Part shown: positions 8,447 to 18,111 of the stretch, in pieces | How the letters are laid out: every line of letters begins with the position of its first letter | Numbering within the stretch: position 1 is the stretch's first letter | Assembly: GCA_963759735.1 (NCBI GenBank) | Contig: CAVXAF010000007.1 | Location: 310,001 to 374,000 of the forward strand | Length of the DNA stretch: 64,000 nt | From: Hyphomicrobium_A sp963759735 | GTDB taxonomy: Bacteria; Pseudomonadota; Alphaproteobacteria; Rhizobiales; Hyphomicrobiaceae | Direction: 5' to 3' | Made by a program: the position numbers and the translations under genes | Notes under the pieces: model-generated | What the model saw: the letters and a program-made list of their open reading frames with translations, nothing else | Told to the model about the DNA's origin: nothing | The model's database searches: none

Positions 8447-9485
8447 TCAGGGCACGGTGAGCTGGAAGGTGTGTGGGATCCAGCGATAGCCGCCGTCGGT
8501 GCGCTTCTCGACGTAGCCGATGGACGGGAACGGCATGTGATAGCCGCTCACCGGCACGCGTTCGGTCGCCGCCATGTCGTAGATGCGCTTGCGCGTCGCT
8601 GCGCCCTGCTCCTTGTCGGCATCGAACACGCAGTGCCAGTCGGGGCGCGACAGCGACGCGACGTGATGATGCGCGCAGTCGCCCCAGAACAGCATGCGCT
8701 GCGCCGTTGCTCTCCAGTGTGAAGGCGAGGTGCCCGGGCGTGTGGCCGGAGGCCTCGAGCGAGCGGATGCCCGGCACGACGTCGTCGCCCGGCTTCAGGA
8801 ACTTGGTGCGCTCCGCGACGGGCAGGACGTTGGCGCGGAAGACGGCGGCAAACTTCTCCATGTCGCCGGAGTGCTTCCCTTCCGGGGCCCAGAAGTCGTA
8901 CTCGATGCCGGCGATGACGTAGCGCGCGTTCGGGAACAACGGCTTGTCGCCCTCCATGACGCCGGCGACGTGGTCGATGTGGCCGTGCGACAGCACCACG
9001 ACATCGATGTCCTCGGGCTTGAATCCGGCCGGGCCGAGCTGCTGCGCCAGCCAGCCGCCCTGCGGCCGCTTGATGAAACCGGAGGTGCCGTTGCCGGTAT
9101 CGAACAGCACGATTTCCTTGCCGGTGTTGACCAGCATGGGGGTGAAGCCCGGTTGATAGGTCTTCGGCGGCAGCATGTTGTCGCGCATGAGTTTCTCGAC
9201 CTCGGCCGCCGAGGCATTCGCGCCGATGATCGGATAAGGCCCGTCGATAAAGGCATCGCTGTCGGAAATCATCGTGAGCTCGAAAGCGCCGAGCTTGAAG
9301 CGCTCCCAACTCTGCTTTTTCAGCCCCATCAGCGGCGCGGCCGCGCGCGCCTCCCACGAACCGAGCCCGACCAGCGGAGCCGACGCCAGCGCCGCGGCCG
9401 AGCCAAGCATGGCGCGGCGGGTAAGGCCGGGAGCAGCTGCGGTCTTCAGCATGCTGCGCGTTTGATCCATTGCCACGGCATCCAT
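8447..9485 (-). CDS. MBL-fold metallo-hydrolase with Tat signal (frameshifted here)
   Basis: A metallo-beta-lactamase-fold hydrolase. The N-terminus has a twin-arginine signal (LTRRAMLGSAAALASAPLVGLG), so it should be exported folded. The zinc motif is LSHGHIDHVAGV, followed by SGHTPGHLAF. The reading frame breaks near 8695-8705: the C-terminal 80 residues, from MLFWGDCAHHHV to the end, continue in another frame and complete the fold. The ATG at 9485 (MDAVAMDQ) or 9470 (MDQTRS) could start it. Substrate unknown; the family includes lactonases and other hydrolases. The AraC-type gene is divergent, with a 36-base gap, and may control it. Confidence 0.8.
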
Positions 9486-9521
9486 CCTCTGCAAGCTTCT
9501 GCTTGCGCCTGGAGGTAACCG

Positions 9522-10298
9522 ATGACCGGTCGTGACCGCTTGAACGAACGTGCTGCCGAGCCCCGCTCGACGCGTGACGCGCTGTGGCACGTCGATGCCG
9601 GCTGGGCGGCGTTCGCCGGACCGCTGCACCACAACGCGCCGCACGCGCACGCGACAGCCGTCTACCTTGCCGGTCTCTACGGCACGTTCCGTCTGCGCAT
9701 CGCCGGCCGCGGCTGGATGTCCTGCCGCAGCGCCGTGATCCGGGCCGGGACGCCATATGAGTTTGACGTCGGCGGCGATCCGCTCGGCGTCTTTTATCTG
9801 GAGCCGAGCCTTGCCGGCGCTGATGCATTGGCCGCGCTCGTTCCCGGTGGTGAGGATGTCGGCGGGGTGCTCGTCGGCGACGGTGATAGCTCGCCCATAC
9901 GAGCGCTGTATGAGCAGCGGCCCGACGCCGACGACACGCGTTCGCGCATCCTGGATCTCGTTGAATTCGCCAAGCGCAACGCGCGGCGGCGCATCGATCC
10001 GCGCATCGTTCGCGTCGTCGAAGCGATCGAGGTGCACGCAACGGATGCACATTCGACGCATCAGGGGGCGGCTGCGGCCGGGCTGTCCTCATCCCACTTC
10101 CAGCACCTGTTCACGCGCGAGGTCGGCGTTCCGTTCCGTCGCTATCGCGGCTGGCACCGCCTGCGCGCCGCGATCCGCGAAGCCGCCGGCGGCAGCAGCC
10201 TGACGAACGCGGCACACGCCGCCGGCTTCGCCGATCAGGCACATTTCACGCGCGCCTTCCGCCGCGCCTTCGGCGCCCCGCCCTCGCGCGGGCTTTAG
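9522..10298 (+). CDS. AraC-family transcriptional regulator
   Basis: A 258-residue regulator. The N-terminal half looks like the cupin-type sensing domain of AraC proteins (PLHHNAPHAHATAVYLAGL, with clustered histidines). The C-terminal 100 residues carry the two helix-turn-helix motifs, ending in the typical NAAHAAGFADQAHFTRAFRRAFGAPPS. The gene starts 36 bases from the start of the divergent metallo-hydrolase gene, so the two share one regulatory region; control of that neighbour is the simplest guess. The ligand is unknown. Confidence 0.9.
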   Translation: MTGRDRLNERAAEPRSTRDALWHVDAGWAAFAGPLHHNAPHAHATAVYLAGLYGTFRLRIAGRGWMSCRSAVIRAGTPYEFDVGGDPLGVFYLEPSLAGADALAALVPGGEDVGGVLVGDGDSSPIRALYEQRPDADDTRSRILDLVEFAKRNARRRIDPRIVRVVEAIEVHATDAHSTHQGAAAAGLSSSHFQHLFTREVGVPFRRYRGWHRLRAAIREAAGGSSLTNAAHAAGFADQAHFTRAFRRAFGAPPSRGL

Positions 10299-10418
10299 CT
10301 GCATTGCGGTCTGCAGCCGTGGCCAGATGTATGTAATTAGTGCGCAACGACGGGTTTGTTTGACGACTGTTGGTGCCACCTGTCCGGCTGAGTTGCGGAC
10401 GGCAACAGGACAACGAGA

Positions 10419-11084
10419 ATGACCGCAGCGATTACCGTGCTCGACCCGGACGATGGTCGTCGCTTTGCGTCAGTCGTGCGTATCTACGCCGCTGCAATCG
10501 AGCCGTCGGAGCAAAAGCCCCCGGAGGTTCTGCGTGGGCACGTCTCCGATCCGCGTTACGCCTTCCTCGTCGCGGAGGACGGCGGCGAGGTCGTCGGGTT
10601 TGCCGCGGTGTTCATTCCTTTGAGCCGAGAGTTCTGGCTGCTGGAATACCTCGCCGTCGATGGTGCGCGCCGCTCGGCCGGCCTTGGCGCGGCTCTCTTC
10701 GATGCCGCTGTTGCGTATGCGGGCAGCATCGCGCCCGGCTGCTTCGGTCTGCTGGAGGTGGACGCCGTCGATGCAGTCGTCGGCGCAGGCAACGACATCG
10801 CCCGCCGTTTGCAATTCTATGCCCGCAACGGCTGCCGCAAGATCGCAGGCCTCCGCTACCTACTGCCGTTGGCGTCGCGCGGAACGCCGCCCGCCATGCA
10901 GCTGCTGGTGCAAGGACGGCCAGATCAATCAACCATCGCGCGCTCGATGCTGCAGGACTGGCTCGTCACCCTGTATCGCGAGGTCTACGACCAGGCGGGC
11001 GACGATCCCCGCCTTGCCCGCATGATGGCGAACCTTCCAGATACCCTCCAGCTGCAGGAAATCGGGTGTTCCGGAGCCGCGTGA
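10419..11084 (+). CDS. GNAT-family N-acetyltransferase
   Basis: A 221-residue protein with the GNAT fold. The acetyl-CoA-binding region is EYLAVDGARRSAGLGAALFDAAV, close to the R/Q-x-x-G-x-G/A motif A, after the beta strand VVGFAAVFIP. About 70 extra C-terminal residues lie beyond the core domain. The acceptor substrate cannot be told from sequence. It is directly upstream of glyQ on the same strand, with about 50 bases between; a functional link to glycine charging is not implied. Confidence 0.8.
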   Translation: MTAAITVLDPDDGRRFASVVRIYAAAIEPSEQKPPEVLRGHVSDPRYAFLVAEDGGEVVGFAAVFIPLSREFWLLEYLAVDGARRSAGLGAALFDAAVAYAGSIAPGCFGLLEVDAVDAVVGAGNDIARRLQFYARNGCRKIAGLRYLLPLASRGTPPAMQLLVQGRPDQSTIARSMLQDWLVTLYREVYDQAGDDPRLARMMANLPDTLQLQEIGCSGAA

Positions 11085-11136
11085 CAGGGGCGGCGATGTG
11101 CGTATAGTGCGGCCGAATTTGCAAAGGCCGCCGCCC

Positions 11137-12090
11137 ATGCCCAACAGCGCCACCCGCTCCACTACCCATGCGTCCGCCGAGGCGCTGCCCCTGCACCCGA
11201 AGAAGTCGTTTCAGGACCTCATCTTCGTCTTGCAGCGCTTCTGGGCCGAGCAGGGTTGCGTGGTGCTGCAGCCCTACGACATGGAGGTCGGCGCCGGCAC
11301 CTTTCATCCCGCGACCACGCTGCGCGCGCTCGGGCCCAAGCCGTGGAACGCCTGCTACGTACAACCTTCGCGGCGCCCGAAGGACGGCCGCTATGGCGAA
11401 AATCCCAACCGCATGCAGCACTACTATCAGCTGCAGGTGATCATGAAGCCGGCCCCGGCCGACATGCAGGAGCTCTACTTAGAAAGCCTGCGCCGCATCG
11501 GCCTCGTCCCCGAGCTGCACGACATCCGCTTTGTCGAGGACGACTGGGAGAGTCCGACGCTCGGCGCCTGGGGCCTCGGCTGGGAGGTTTGGTGCGACGG
11601 CATGGAGGTGACGCAGTTCACCTACTTCCAGCAGGTCGGTGGTTTCGACTGCGAGGTCGTTTCGGCTGAGATCACCTACGGCCTGGAACGCCTCGCCATG
11701 TACGTTCAGGGCGTCGACCGCGTGTTCGACTTGTCGTTCAACGGTCGCACCGACGCGCGCAAGCTCTCCTACGGCGACGTCTTCCTGCAGGCCGAGCAGG
11801 AGTATTCGCGCTTCAACTTCGAGGCCGCCGACACCGCACTGCTGCTGCAGCACTTCAACGATGCCGAGAAGGAGTGCAAGGCGCTGCTGGCGGCCGGCGA
11901 CAAGGACGGCCGCCACGAGATGGCACTGCCCGCCTACGACCAATGCATCAAGGCTTCACACATCTTCAATCTGCTCGATGCCCGCGGCGTCATTTCCGTC
12001 ACCGAGCGGCAGAGCTACATTCTGCGCGTGCGCGAGCTGGCCAAGGCCTGCTGCGCGGCGTGGCTCAAGACCGCAGGAGGGGGAGCATGA
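11137..12090 (+). CDS. glyQ: Glycine--tRNA ligase alpha subunit
   Basis: The alpha chain of the tetrameric (alpha2beta2) bacterial glycyl-tRNA synthetase; it carries the class II catalytic core. Diagnostic motifs are FQDLIFVLQRFWAEQGCVV, VGAGTFHPATTLRALGPKPW, YVQPSRRPKDGRYGENPNR and GLERLAMYVQGVD. At 317 residues it is family-sized. I prefer the ATG at 11137 (MPNSATRS) to the one at 11098. Its stop overlaps the start of a small membrane-protein gene (ATGA), and glyS follows two genes on. Confidence 0.97.
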   Translation: MPNSATRSTTHASAEALPLHPKKSFQDLIFVLQRFWAEQGCVVLQPYDMEVGAGTFHPATTLRALGPKPWNACYVQPSRRPKDGRYGENPNRMQHYYQLQVIMKPAPADMQELYLESLRRIGLVPELHDIRFVEDDWESPTLGAWGLGWEVWCDGMEVTQFTYFQQVGGFDCEVVSAEITYGLERLAMYVQGVDRVFDLSFNGRTDARKLSYGDVFLQAEQEYSRFNFEAADTALLLQHFNDAEKECKALLAAGDKDGRHEMALPAYDQCIKASHIFNLLDARGVISVTERQSYILRVRELAKACCAAWLKTAGGGA

Positions 12091-12299
12091 TATCACCTGA
12101 GCTGATTGCAGGACTGTCGATCGCCATTCCGGCGATCTTCATCGCCTACGTGGCGTTCTTCTTTCGCCGCCGTCCGATCTTCTGGTTCGTCATCGCGCTG
12201 GTGCTCGTCGGGCTCGGCTACCTTTATTCAACCGGCGCATTGCGCGAAATCGGCATCTCCATCATGGGCGACGTCGAGCTGATCGAGCAGGGCCGCTAA
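12087..12299 (+). CDS. Small membrane protein between glyQ and glyS
   Basis: A 70-residue protein with two membrane helices: LIAGLSIAIPAIFIAYVAFFF, then after the basic turn RRRP, IFWFVIALVLVGLGYLY. Its ATG overlaps the glyQ stop (ATGA) and an AGGAGGGGGAG sequence lies just upstream, so it is translationally coupled to glyQ. Small membrane genes at this place recur in Hyphomicrobiales. Function unknown. Confidence 0.8.
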   Translation: MISPELIAGLSIAIPAIFIAYVAFFFRRRPIFWFVIALVLVGLGYLYSTGALREIGISIMGDVELIEQGR

Positions 12300-12302
12300 G
12301 CG

Positions 12303-12785
12303 ATGGAACTCGTGGCCCACACCGGCAACGAGGAACCCGCGCAGGACAAGTCGCTTGCCATCAAGCCCCGCCTCACGGCGTGGACATCGCGCATCTGGCG
12401 CGAGAGCCCGGGGCGCCCCATCCCGCTGTTCAAGATCGAAGCGCGTCTGGAAATCCGCGACATCGAAAACCGCGCCCTCGCGGAGGCGATGCGCCCGCAC
12501 GCCACGGTGCTGCAGAAGATCGCCATCTATGTGCTGCACACCGAAGAGACGCCGCGCCTTGCGCCGTGGGCAGTCGGCCGCTTCGATATCGACGCCAAGA
12601 GCGCGTATATATTCTTTCACGATTTCCTCGCAGCGCCCAACGGCATGCTGATGCTCAATCTCATGCAAACATCAGGCGCCGCCAGCGACATCATCCTCTC
12701 GGTGGTGGCGCGCACCATTGAGCCGCAGCGCCTGTCGTTCGCCATCACCGACTATGACTTCGGCCTCCACGCCCGCATAGGCTGA
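12303..12785 (+). CDS. Conserved hypothetical protein between glyQ and glyS
   Basis: A 160-residue soluble protein starting three bases after the stop of the small membrane-protein gene, so in the same operon as glyQ. It has a mix of charged and hydrophobic strands (KIEARLEIRDIENRALAEAM, VLQKIAIYVLHTEE, FAITDYDF) and no signal peptide or membrane helix. I do not recognise a named domain. The position suggests co-expression with glycyl-tRNA synthetase, not a role in it. Confidence 0.75.
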   Translation: MELVAHTGNEEPAQDKSLAIKPRLTAWTSRIWRESPGRPIPLFKIEARLEIRDIENRALAEAMRPHATVLQKIAIYVLHTEETPRLAPWAVGRFDIDAKSAYIFFHDFLAAPNGMLMLNLMQTSGAASDIILSVVARTIEPQRLSFAITDYDFGLHARIG

Positions 12786-12796
12786 CCGGGGAGAAG

Positions 12797-12817
12797 CCAG
12801 CGCTGGCCGGGATGACG
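12797..12817. repeat. Partial copy of REP-like repeat
   Basis: The segment ending CTGGCCGGGATGACG resembles one arm, in reverse orientation, of the longer palindromic repeat at 15019-15100. It lies in the gap before glyS. Confidence 0.35.
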
Positions 12818-12919
12818 TGATATTCGCGCGGCGGCGGCAACATGCATTGCCTCGTAGGGCCTAGATCACGTATGAGTTCGCCTCCCTTTGATCCCTGAGA
12901 CGCCCCCGAGGCTTCCACC

Positions 12920-15001
12920 ATGTCTGAGCTGCTGCTCGAGCTGTTCTCCGAAGAGATTCCCGCCCGCCTGCAGGTGCGCGCGGCCGAGGACCTGCGCCGG
13001 CTGATGGTCGACGGTCTCAAGGCCAAAGGTCTTGAGGTGGGCGAAGCGCGCGCCTTCGCCACGCCGCGCCGCCTGGCGCTCGTCATCGCCGGTGTGCCGA
13101 AGAAATCGCCGGCCGTGTCGGAAGAGAAAAAAGGCCCGCGCGTCGGTGCGCCTGAGCAGGCGATTGCCGGCTTCCTCAAGGGTGCCGGCCTCGCCTCGAT
13201 CAGCGAAGCGACCGTCGTTTCCGACGAGAAGAAGGGCGACTACTACGTCGTGCGCATCGACAAGCCGGGTCGCGCCGCGGGCGAGATCATCAACGAGGTG
13301 TTGCGCGACACGATCCTCAATTTCCCTTGGCCGAAGACGATGCGCTTCAACGCCCGTCTCGACAACGGCGCCGAGCTGCGCTGGATACGCCCTCTGCAGT
13401 CCGTCGTGCTGTTGCTCGACGGCAAGGTCGTCCCGTTCGAGATCGCCGGCATAAAGGCCGGCGCGACGACGCGCGGGCACCGCTTCCACGGCAACGAGCC
13501 GTTCAAGGTGACGGGCTTTGCCGACTACGAGAAGCAGCTCAAGGCCAACAAGGTGGTGCTCGATCCGGCGACGCGCTCCGCCGCGATCAAAGAAAGTGCG
13601 CACGCGCTCGCCAAGGACGCGCACCTGACGCTCATCGAGGATGATGCCCTCGCCGCCGAGAACGCCGGCCTCACCGAGTGGCCGACGGTCCTCATGGGCG
13701 AATTCGACAAATCGTTCCTCGCCGTGCCGGGCGAGTGCCTGACCAGCGCCATGCGCACGCACCAGAAGTGTTTTTCGGTCCGCCACGGCAAGAAGCTGTC
13801 GAACCACTTCCTGCTGGTCACCAACCTGAAAGCCAAGGACGGCGGCAAGACCATCGTCGCCGGCAACGAGAAGGTCATCGCCGCGCGCTTGTCCGACGCC
13901 AAGTTCTTCTGGGAGCAGGACCTCAAGAAGAAGCTCGAGGTGATGCGCGATGAATTGAAGGGCATCACCTTTCACGAAAAGCTCGGCACCCAGTTCGAGC
14001 GCGCCGAGCGCGTCAAGGAGTTGGCACGGCAGATCGCGACTTCGCAGGAGCTGTGCGAGGCGGCCCTGGCGCAACGCGCCGCCGAACTGGCCAAGGCCGA
14101 TCTCGTCTCCGGCATGGTCGGCGAGTTCCCCGAGCTGCAGGGCCTGATGGGCCGCTACTACGCTGAAGCCGAGCACATGAACCCGGCCATCGCGCGCGCC
14201 ATCGAGCTGCACTACAAGCCGAAAGGTCCCACCGACACCGTGCCGCTGGAGCGTGAGGGCGATGGCGCGGCCGTCGCCGTGGCGCTGGCCGACAAGCTCG
14301 ACATGCTCGTCGGCTTCTGGGCCATCGGCGAAAAGCCGACCGGCTCCGGCGATCCCTACCAGCTACGCCGCGCCGCCCTCGGCGTCATCCGCATCGTCAT
14401 CGAGAACGATTTGCGCATGCCGCTGTTGCAGACTTTCGCGATAGCACACGATGGGGCGACCGCTGCGGCCGCTCAAAAGGACTTGCTTGCCTTCTTTGCC
14501 GAGCGGTTGAAGGTCTACCTGCGCGACAAGGGTGCGCGCCACGACCTGATCGACGCCATCTTCTCGCTGCCCGGACAGGACGACCTGGCGCTCATCGTCA
14601 AGCGCGTCGAAGCGTTGACCGAGTTCCTCAAGACCGACGACGGCACCAATCTGCTCGCCGGCGTCAAGCGCGCGCAGAACATCCTCGCCATCGAGGAGAA
14701 GAAGGACAAGGTCAGCCACGCCGGCGACTATGACGCCGCGCTGCTTGAGGCCGACGAAGAGAAGGCTCTCGCCGCCGCCATCGACAAGGTGAAGGCCGAT
14801 ACCGTCGCGGCGCTCAACGTGGAGAACTTCGCCGGCTCGATGCGCGCGCTGGCCGAGCTGCGCGCGCCCGTCGACGCCTTCTTCGAGAAGGTCACGGTCA
14901 ACGCCGACGATGCAGGCCTGCGCTTAAATCGCCTGCATCTCCTGTCGCAGATCCGCGCCGCCACCCTCAACGTCGCCGACTTCACCAAGATCTCGGGCTG
15001 A
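12920..15001 (+). CDS. glyS: Glycine--tRNA ligase beta subunit
   Basis: The 693-residue beta chain of heterotetrameric glycyl-tRNA synthetase, which binds tRNA and is needed for charging. It starts with the conserved LLLELFSEEIPARLQ and includes TPRRLALVIAG, MRFNARLDNGAELRWIRPLQ, HRFHGNEPF, TSAMRTHQKCFSV and LADKLDMLVGFWAIGEKPTGSGDPYQLRRAA, all family hallmarks. The length is normal and the frame is intact. It belongs to the glyQ-glyS cluster with two small genes between. Confidence 0.97.
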   Translation: MSELLLELFSEEIPARLQVRAAEDLRRLMVDGLKAKGLEVGEARAFATPRRLALVIAGVPKKSPAVSEEKKGPRVGAPEQAIAGFLKGAGLASISEATVVSDEKKGDYYVVRIDKPGRAAGEIINEVLRDTILNFPWPKTMRFNARLDNGAELRWIRPLQSVVLLLDGKVVPFEIAGIKAGATTRGHRFHGNEPFKVTGFADYEKQLKANKVVLDPATRSAAIKESAHALAKDAHLTLIEDDALAAENAGLTEWPTVLMGEFDKSFLAVPGECLTSAMRTHQKCFSVRHGKKLSNHFLLVTNLKAKDGGKTIVAGNEKVIAARLSDAKFFWEQDLKKKLEVMRDELKGITFHEKLGTQFERAERVKELARQIATSQELCEAALAQRAAELAKADLVSGMVGEFPELQGLMGRYYAEAEHMNPAIARAIELHYKPKGPTDTVPLEREGDGAAVAVALADKLDMLVGFWAIGEKPTGSGDPYQLRRAALGVIRIVIENDLRMPLLQTFAIAHDGATAAAAQKDLLAFFAERLKVYLRDKGARHDLIDAIFSLPGQDDLALIVKRVEALTEFLKTDDGTNLLAGVKRAQNILAIEEKKDKVSHAGDYDAALLEADEEKALAAAIDKVKADTVAALNVENFAGSMRALAELRAPVDAFFEKVTVNADDAGLRLNRLHLLSQIRAATLNVADFTKISG

Positions 15002-15018
15002 TAGCACGGCGCTCCTCG

Positions 15019-15100
15019 CGTCATCCCGGCGCAGGCCGGGATCCACGCCAGTATCATCCGCTCGCCCTGCTGGTGGATGCCAGCCTGCGCCGGCATGACG
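15019..15100. repeat. REP-like imperfect palindrome downstream of glyS
   Basis: CGTCATCCCGGCGCAGGC begins at 15019, and the reverse-complement form (GCCTGCGCCGGCATGACG) ends at 15100, with about 27 bases between the arms. This resembles the CGTCATCCCGGCG-type intergenic repeats scattered through many alphaproteobacterial genomes. It may form a long hairpin after the glyS stop and act as an mRNA-end or terminator structure. Confidence 0.6.
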
Positions 15101-15129
15101 TGAATGGCTGCGTGTGTTACGCCGGTTAA

Positions 15130-15549
15130 ATGAGCGAAACCGACTGCCGCTACCTGTTCGTCTACGGAACGCTGATGAGCGGCGCGCGCGTCGCCCTCGG
15201 CACCGAGCAGCGGCTGCGCCTCGCCGCCGAATCCGACAGCCTCGGGCCCGCTTCGCTGCCGCAAGCGCGCCTCTACGACCTCGGCGAATATCCCGGCGCC
15301 CTCGCCAGCGGCGACATCTACGACATCGTGCACGGGGAAGCGGTGCTGTTATCCGATCCCCCGGCCGCGCTCGCCTGGCTCGACGCCTACGAGGGCTACG
15401 TGCACGGCGCCGACGGCAACGAATACGTGCGCGCCGTCTGCCAGGTGCGCCTCGCCGGCGGCGAGACATTCGATGCGTGGGTGTACCTGCTGCGCAGCGC
15501 GCCGCCCGAGCAGCGCCGCGTCGTCAGCGGCCGATGGACTGGCCGCTGA
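15130..15549 (+). CDS. Gamma-glutamylcyclotransferase-fold (AIG2-like) protein
   Basis: A 139-residue protein of the GGCT/AIG2 superfamily. It has the substrate loop YLFVYGTLMSG near the N-terminus, then LYDLGEYPGA and a central strand ending LDAYEGY, with the acidic residue expected for catalysis. Family members cleave gamma-glutamyl peptides to 5-oxoproline, but many bacterial ones are uncharacterised; the substrate here is inferred only. The frame is intact and the start is supported by the position of the YGTLM motif. Confidence 0.85.
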   Translation: MSETDCRYLFVYGTLMSGARVALGTEQRLRLAAESDSLGPASLPQARLYDLGEYPGALASGDIYDIVHGEAVLLSDPPAALAWLDAYEGYVHGADGNEYVRAVCQVRLAGGETFDAWVYLLRSAPPEQRRVVSGRWTGR

Positions 15550-15783
15550 CGTTCGCGTGGCATCTTGCGTTGGGGAGAGAGATGTTGAGAGCTGGCCTGC
15601 GACCCCGAACGGCCCTCACCGCGCAGGCACGGTCCCCGCTTATGACCGAGGCCGGCCAGCTCCCAGACAAGTGGTCTTACACCCGCCGCCAAGCGGCCAC
15701 TATTGGGGCAAGCAAAAACAAATATTCATGTGCAAATCGCGCAGATGTGACTTGTCACTGAAGCGTCACGCGAACTTCGCGCA

Positions 15784-17698
15784 TTACGCATCTGCAGCAT
15801 CGGAGGGCTCGACGTTGGCGCTCTCGTAAGCCTCGCCCGCGGCAAGCCACGCCTCCTCCGCAACGCCGAGCTGCTTGGCGAGCTGCCCGCGTTCGACAGC
15901 GGCCTTCTGTGCGCTTTGCGGGTCCTTCGCGTACAGCTGCGGGTCGGCGAGAACGCGATCGAGGCGCGCGATCTCGGCGCCGATTTTCTCGACCTGCTTC
16001 TCCGCGGTCTGCATCGCCTTCTTCAGCGGTGCCAATGATGCGCGCCGGTCGGCTGCCGCACGCCGCTGATCGGAACGCGCGCCGCGCGCTGCTTCGCCTT
16101 TGGCGACGTTGCCCTTGCGCGTGCCGGCGCCGCGTTCGGCGAGCAGGTCGGTGCGATAGGCGTCCATGTCGCCGTCGTAGGATTTCACGGTGCCGCCGCG
16201 CACGATCCACAGCCGGTCGGCGCATGCCTCGATCAGATGCCGGTCGTGGCTGATGAGAATGACGGCGCCCTCGTACTCGGCCAGCGCATGCACCAGCGCC
16301 TCGCGGCTATCGACGTCGAGATGGTTGGTCGGCTCGTCGAGGATCAGCAGGTGCGGGGCATGGAACGCCGCCAGCGCAAGCAGCAGCCGCGCCTTCTCGC
16401 CGCCCGACAGCTTGGCGCACTTGGTATCCGCCTTGTCGGCCGAAAACCCATAGGTCCCGAGCCGCGTGCGCCGTTGCGCTTCCGTCGCCTCGGGCATCAG
16501 GTCGACCATGTGGTCGTAGGGCGTCTGGCCCGGATTGAGCTCGTCGAGCTGGTGCTGCGCGAAGTAGCCGACATCGACGCGCTTGGTGCCGAAGACGCTG
16601 CCGGACAGCGGCGCCAGCTTGCCGGCGATCAGCTTGGCGAAGGTTGATTTGCCGTTGCCGTTCTGGCCGAGCAGGGCGATGCGGTCGTCATGGTCGATGC
16701 GCAGGTTGAGGCCGCTCAGCACCGGGGCATCTGCCGCATAGCCGATGGCCACGTCCTCAAAGCGCATCAGCGGCGAGGGCACGGCCTTGGCCGGGTTGGG
16801 CAGGTAGAAAGGCTTGACGCGCTCGTCGAGCTGCGCCGCGATGGGTTGCATCTTGGCGAGCGCCTTGACGCGGCTCTGCGCCTGCGCAGCCTTGGTCGCC
16901 TTGGCTTTGAAGCGATCGATGAACGCCTGGATGCGGCGGCGCTCCTCGTCCTGCTGCTTCTTCAGTTTCAGCTCGAGCCGCTGCTTTTCCCGCCGCGCTT
17001 CCTCGAAGTCGTCATAGCCGCCGGAATAGAAGTTCAGCTTTCCGCGTTCCAGATGCAGGATCGCCGTCACGGCGCGATTGAGCAGATCGCGGTCGTGGCT
17101 CACGATGACGACCGTGTGAGGATACGAACGCAGATAGCTCTCGAGCCACATGGCGCCTTCAAGATCGAGATAGTTGGTCGGTTCATCGAGCAACAGGATC
17201 TCGGGCTCGAGGAACAGCACGGCGGCGAGCGCCACGCGCATGCGCCAGCCCCCCGACAGCGACTCGGCATGGCCTCTGCTGGGCGGCTTCGTCGAAACCG
17301 AGGCCGGCGAGGATCTGCGCTGCGCGTGCTGGCGCCGCATGCGCGCCGATGTCGTTGAGGCGCTCGTGGATGGCGGCGATACGGTTGGCGTCGGTAGCGT
17401 GCTCGGCCTCGTTGAGCAATGCTGCGCGCTCGGTGTCGGCTGCGAGCACCGTATCGAGGATGCTCTCGTTGCCGCCCGGCGCCTCCTGCGCGACGTGACC
17501 GATGCGGGCGTTGCGCGCCATAGTGATGGAGCCCATGTCGGGCGCCAGATCACCGGCGATGATCTTCAGCAGCGTCGTCTTGCCGGCGCCGTTGCGGCCG
17601 ACAAGGCCGACCTTGTGGCCGGTGGGAATGCCCGCGGTCGCCCCTTCGAAGATGGGCCGCCCCTCGATGCGGTAGCTCAGATCGTTGATGTGCAGCAT
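15784..17698 (-). CDS. ABC-F family ATPase, YheS-like (frameshifted here)
   Basis: A protein with two ATP-binding cassettes and no membrane domain, of the ABC-F group that acts on the ribosome. Cassette 1 has Walker A GRNGAGKTT, signature ESLSGGWRMRVALA and Walker B ILLLDEPTNYLD. The charged linker is rich in Lys/Arg/Glu. Cassette 2 has GQNGNGKST, KLSGGEKARLLLA and LILDEPTNHLD. A C-terminal coiled coil follows. The total of about 637 residues fits YheS. The frame breaks near 17255-17285, between GFDEAAQQ and RGHAESLSGG. Both halves are intact, so I read one gene with an indel error. Confidence 0.88.
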
Positions 17699-17746
17699 GG
17701 GTCGAGCACATACCCGCTAGCGGCTGTGCTGTCACGAGAGGGCTGG

Positions 17747-18097
17747 TCAGATCGCGACGCCGAAGCGCTTTAGAATCGCCAGCATGACAAAATAGCAGGC
17801 GATGGTCAGCCCGCAGGCGGCCAGAAGGCTGGGCGTGAATCCCCAGCCTGCACGCAACAGCAAGGGCAGGGCGATGAACAATGCGAGCGAGGGCAGCACC
17901 AGCCAGAAAATGCTGCTCGCCAGCGCGGCCACCTTTTCGGCGTCACCGGTGTCGGCATAGAGCCAGATCATCGCCAGCACCGATGTCAGCGGTATCGAAG
18001 CGAGCAACGCGCCCATTGACGAGCTGCGCTTGGCGACTTCAGCGATCGCCACGACCAGGGCGGCGGTTACGGCGATCTTCGTAGCGGTTGCCAGCAA
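17747..18097 (-). CDS. DUF3147 membrane protein
   Basis: About 116 residues with four membrane helices: IAVTAALVVAIAEVAKRSSSMGALLASIPLTSVLAMIWLY, FWLVLPSLALFIALPLLLR and a last helix near ACYFVMLAIL. The KRSxxxGALLASIPL pattern is typical of DUF3147. No ATG fits; the TTG at 18097, just past the stop of the upstream GYF-domain gene (18112), gives the family length. Longer in-frame starts would run far into that gene. Function unknown. Confidence 0.7.
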   Translation of the reverse strand: MLATATKIAVTAALVVAIAEVAKRSSSMGALLASIPLTSVLAMIWLYADTGDAEKVAALASSIFWLVLPSLALFIALPLLLRAGWGFTPSLLAACGLTIACYFVMLAILKRFGVAI

Positions 18098-18111
18098 GCC
18101 GATTGTCCGGA

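Noticed and set aside
12866..14212. Long open frame on the strand opposite glyS (448 codons).
   Set aside because: It mirrors glyS codon for codon and has no recognisable domain. High GC with strong third-position bias leaves the opposite strand open.
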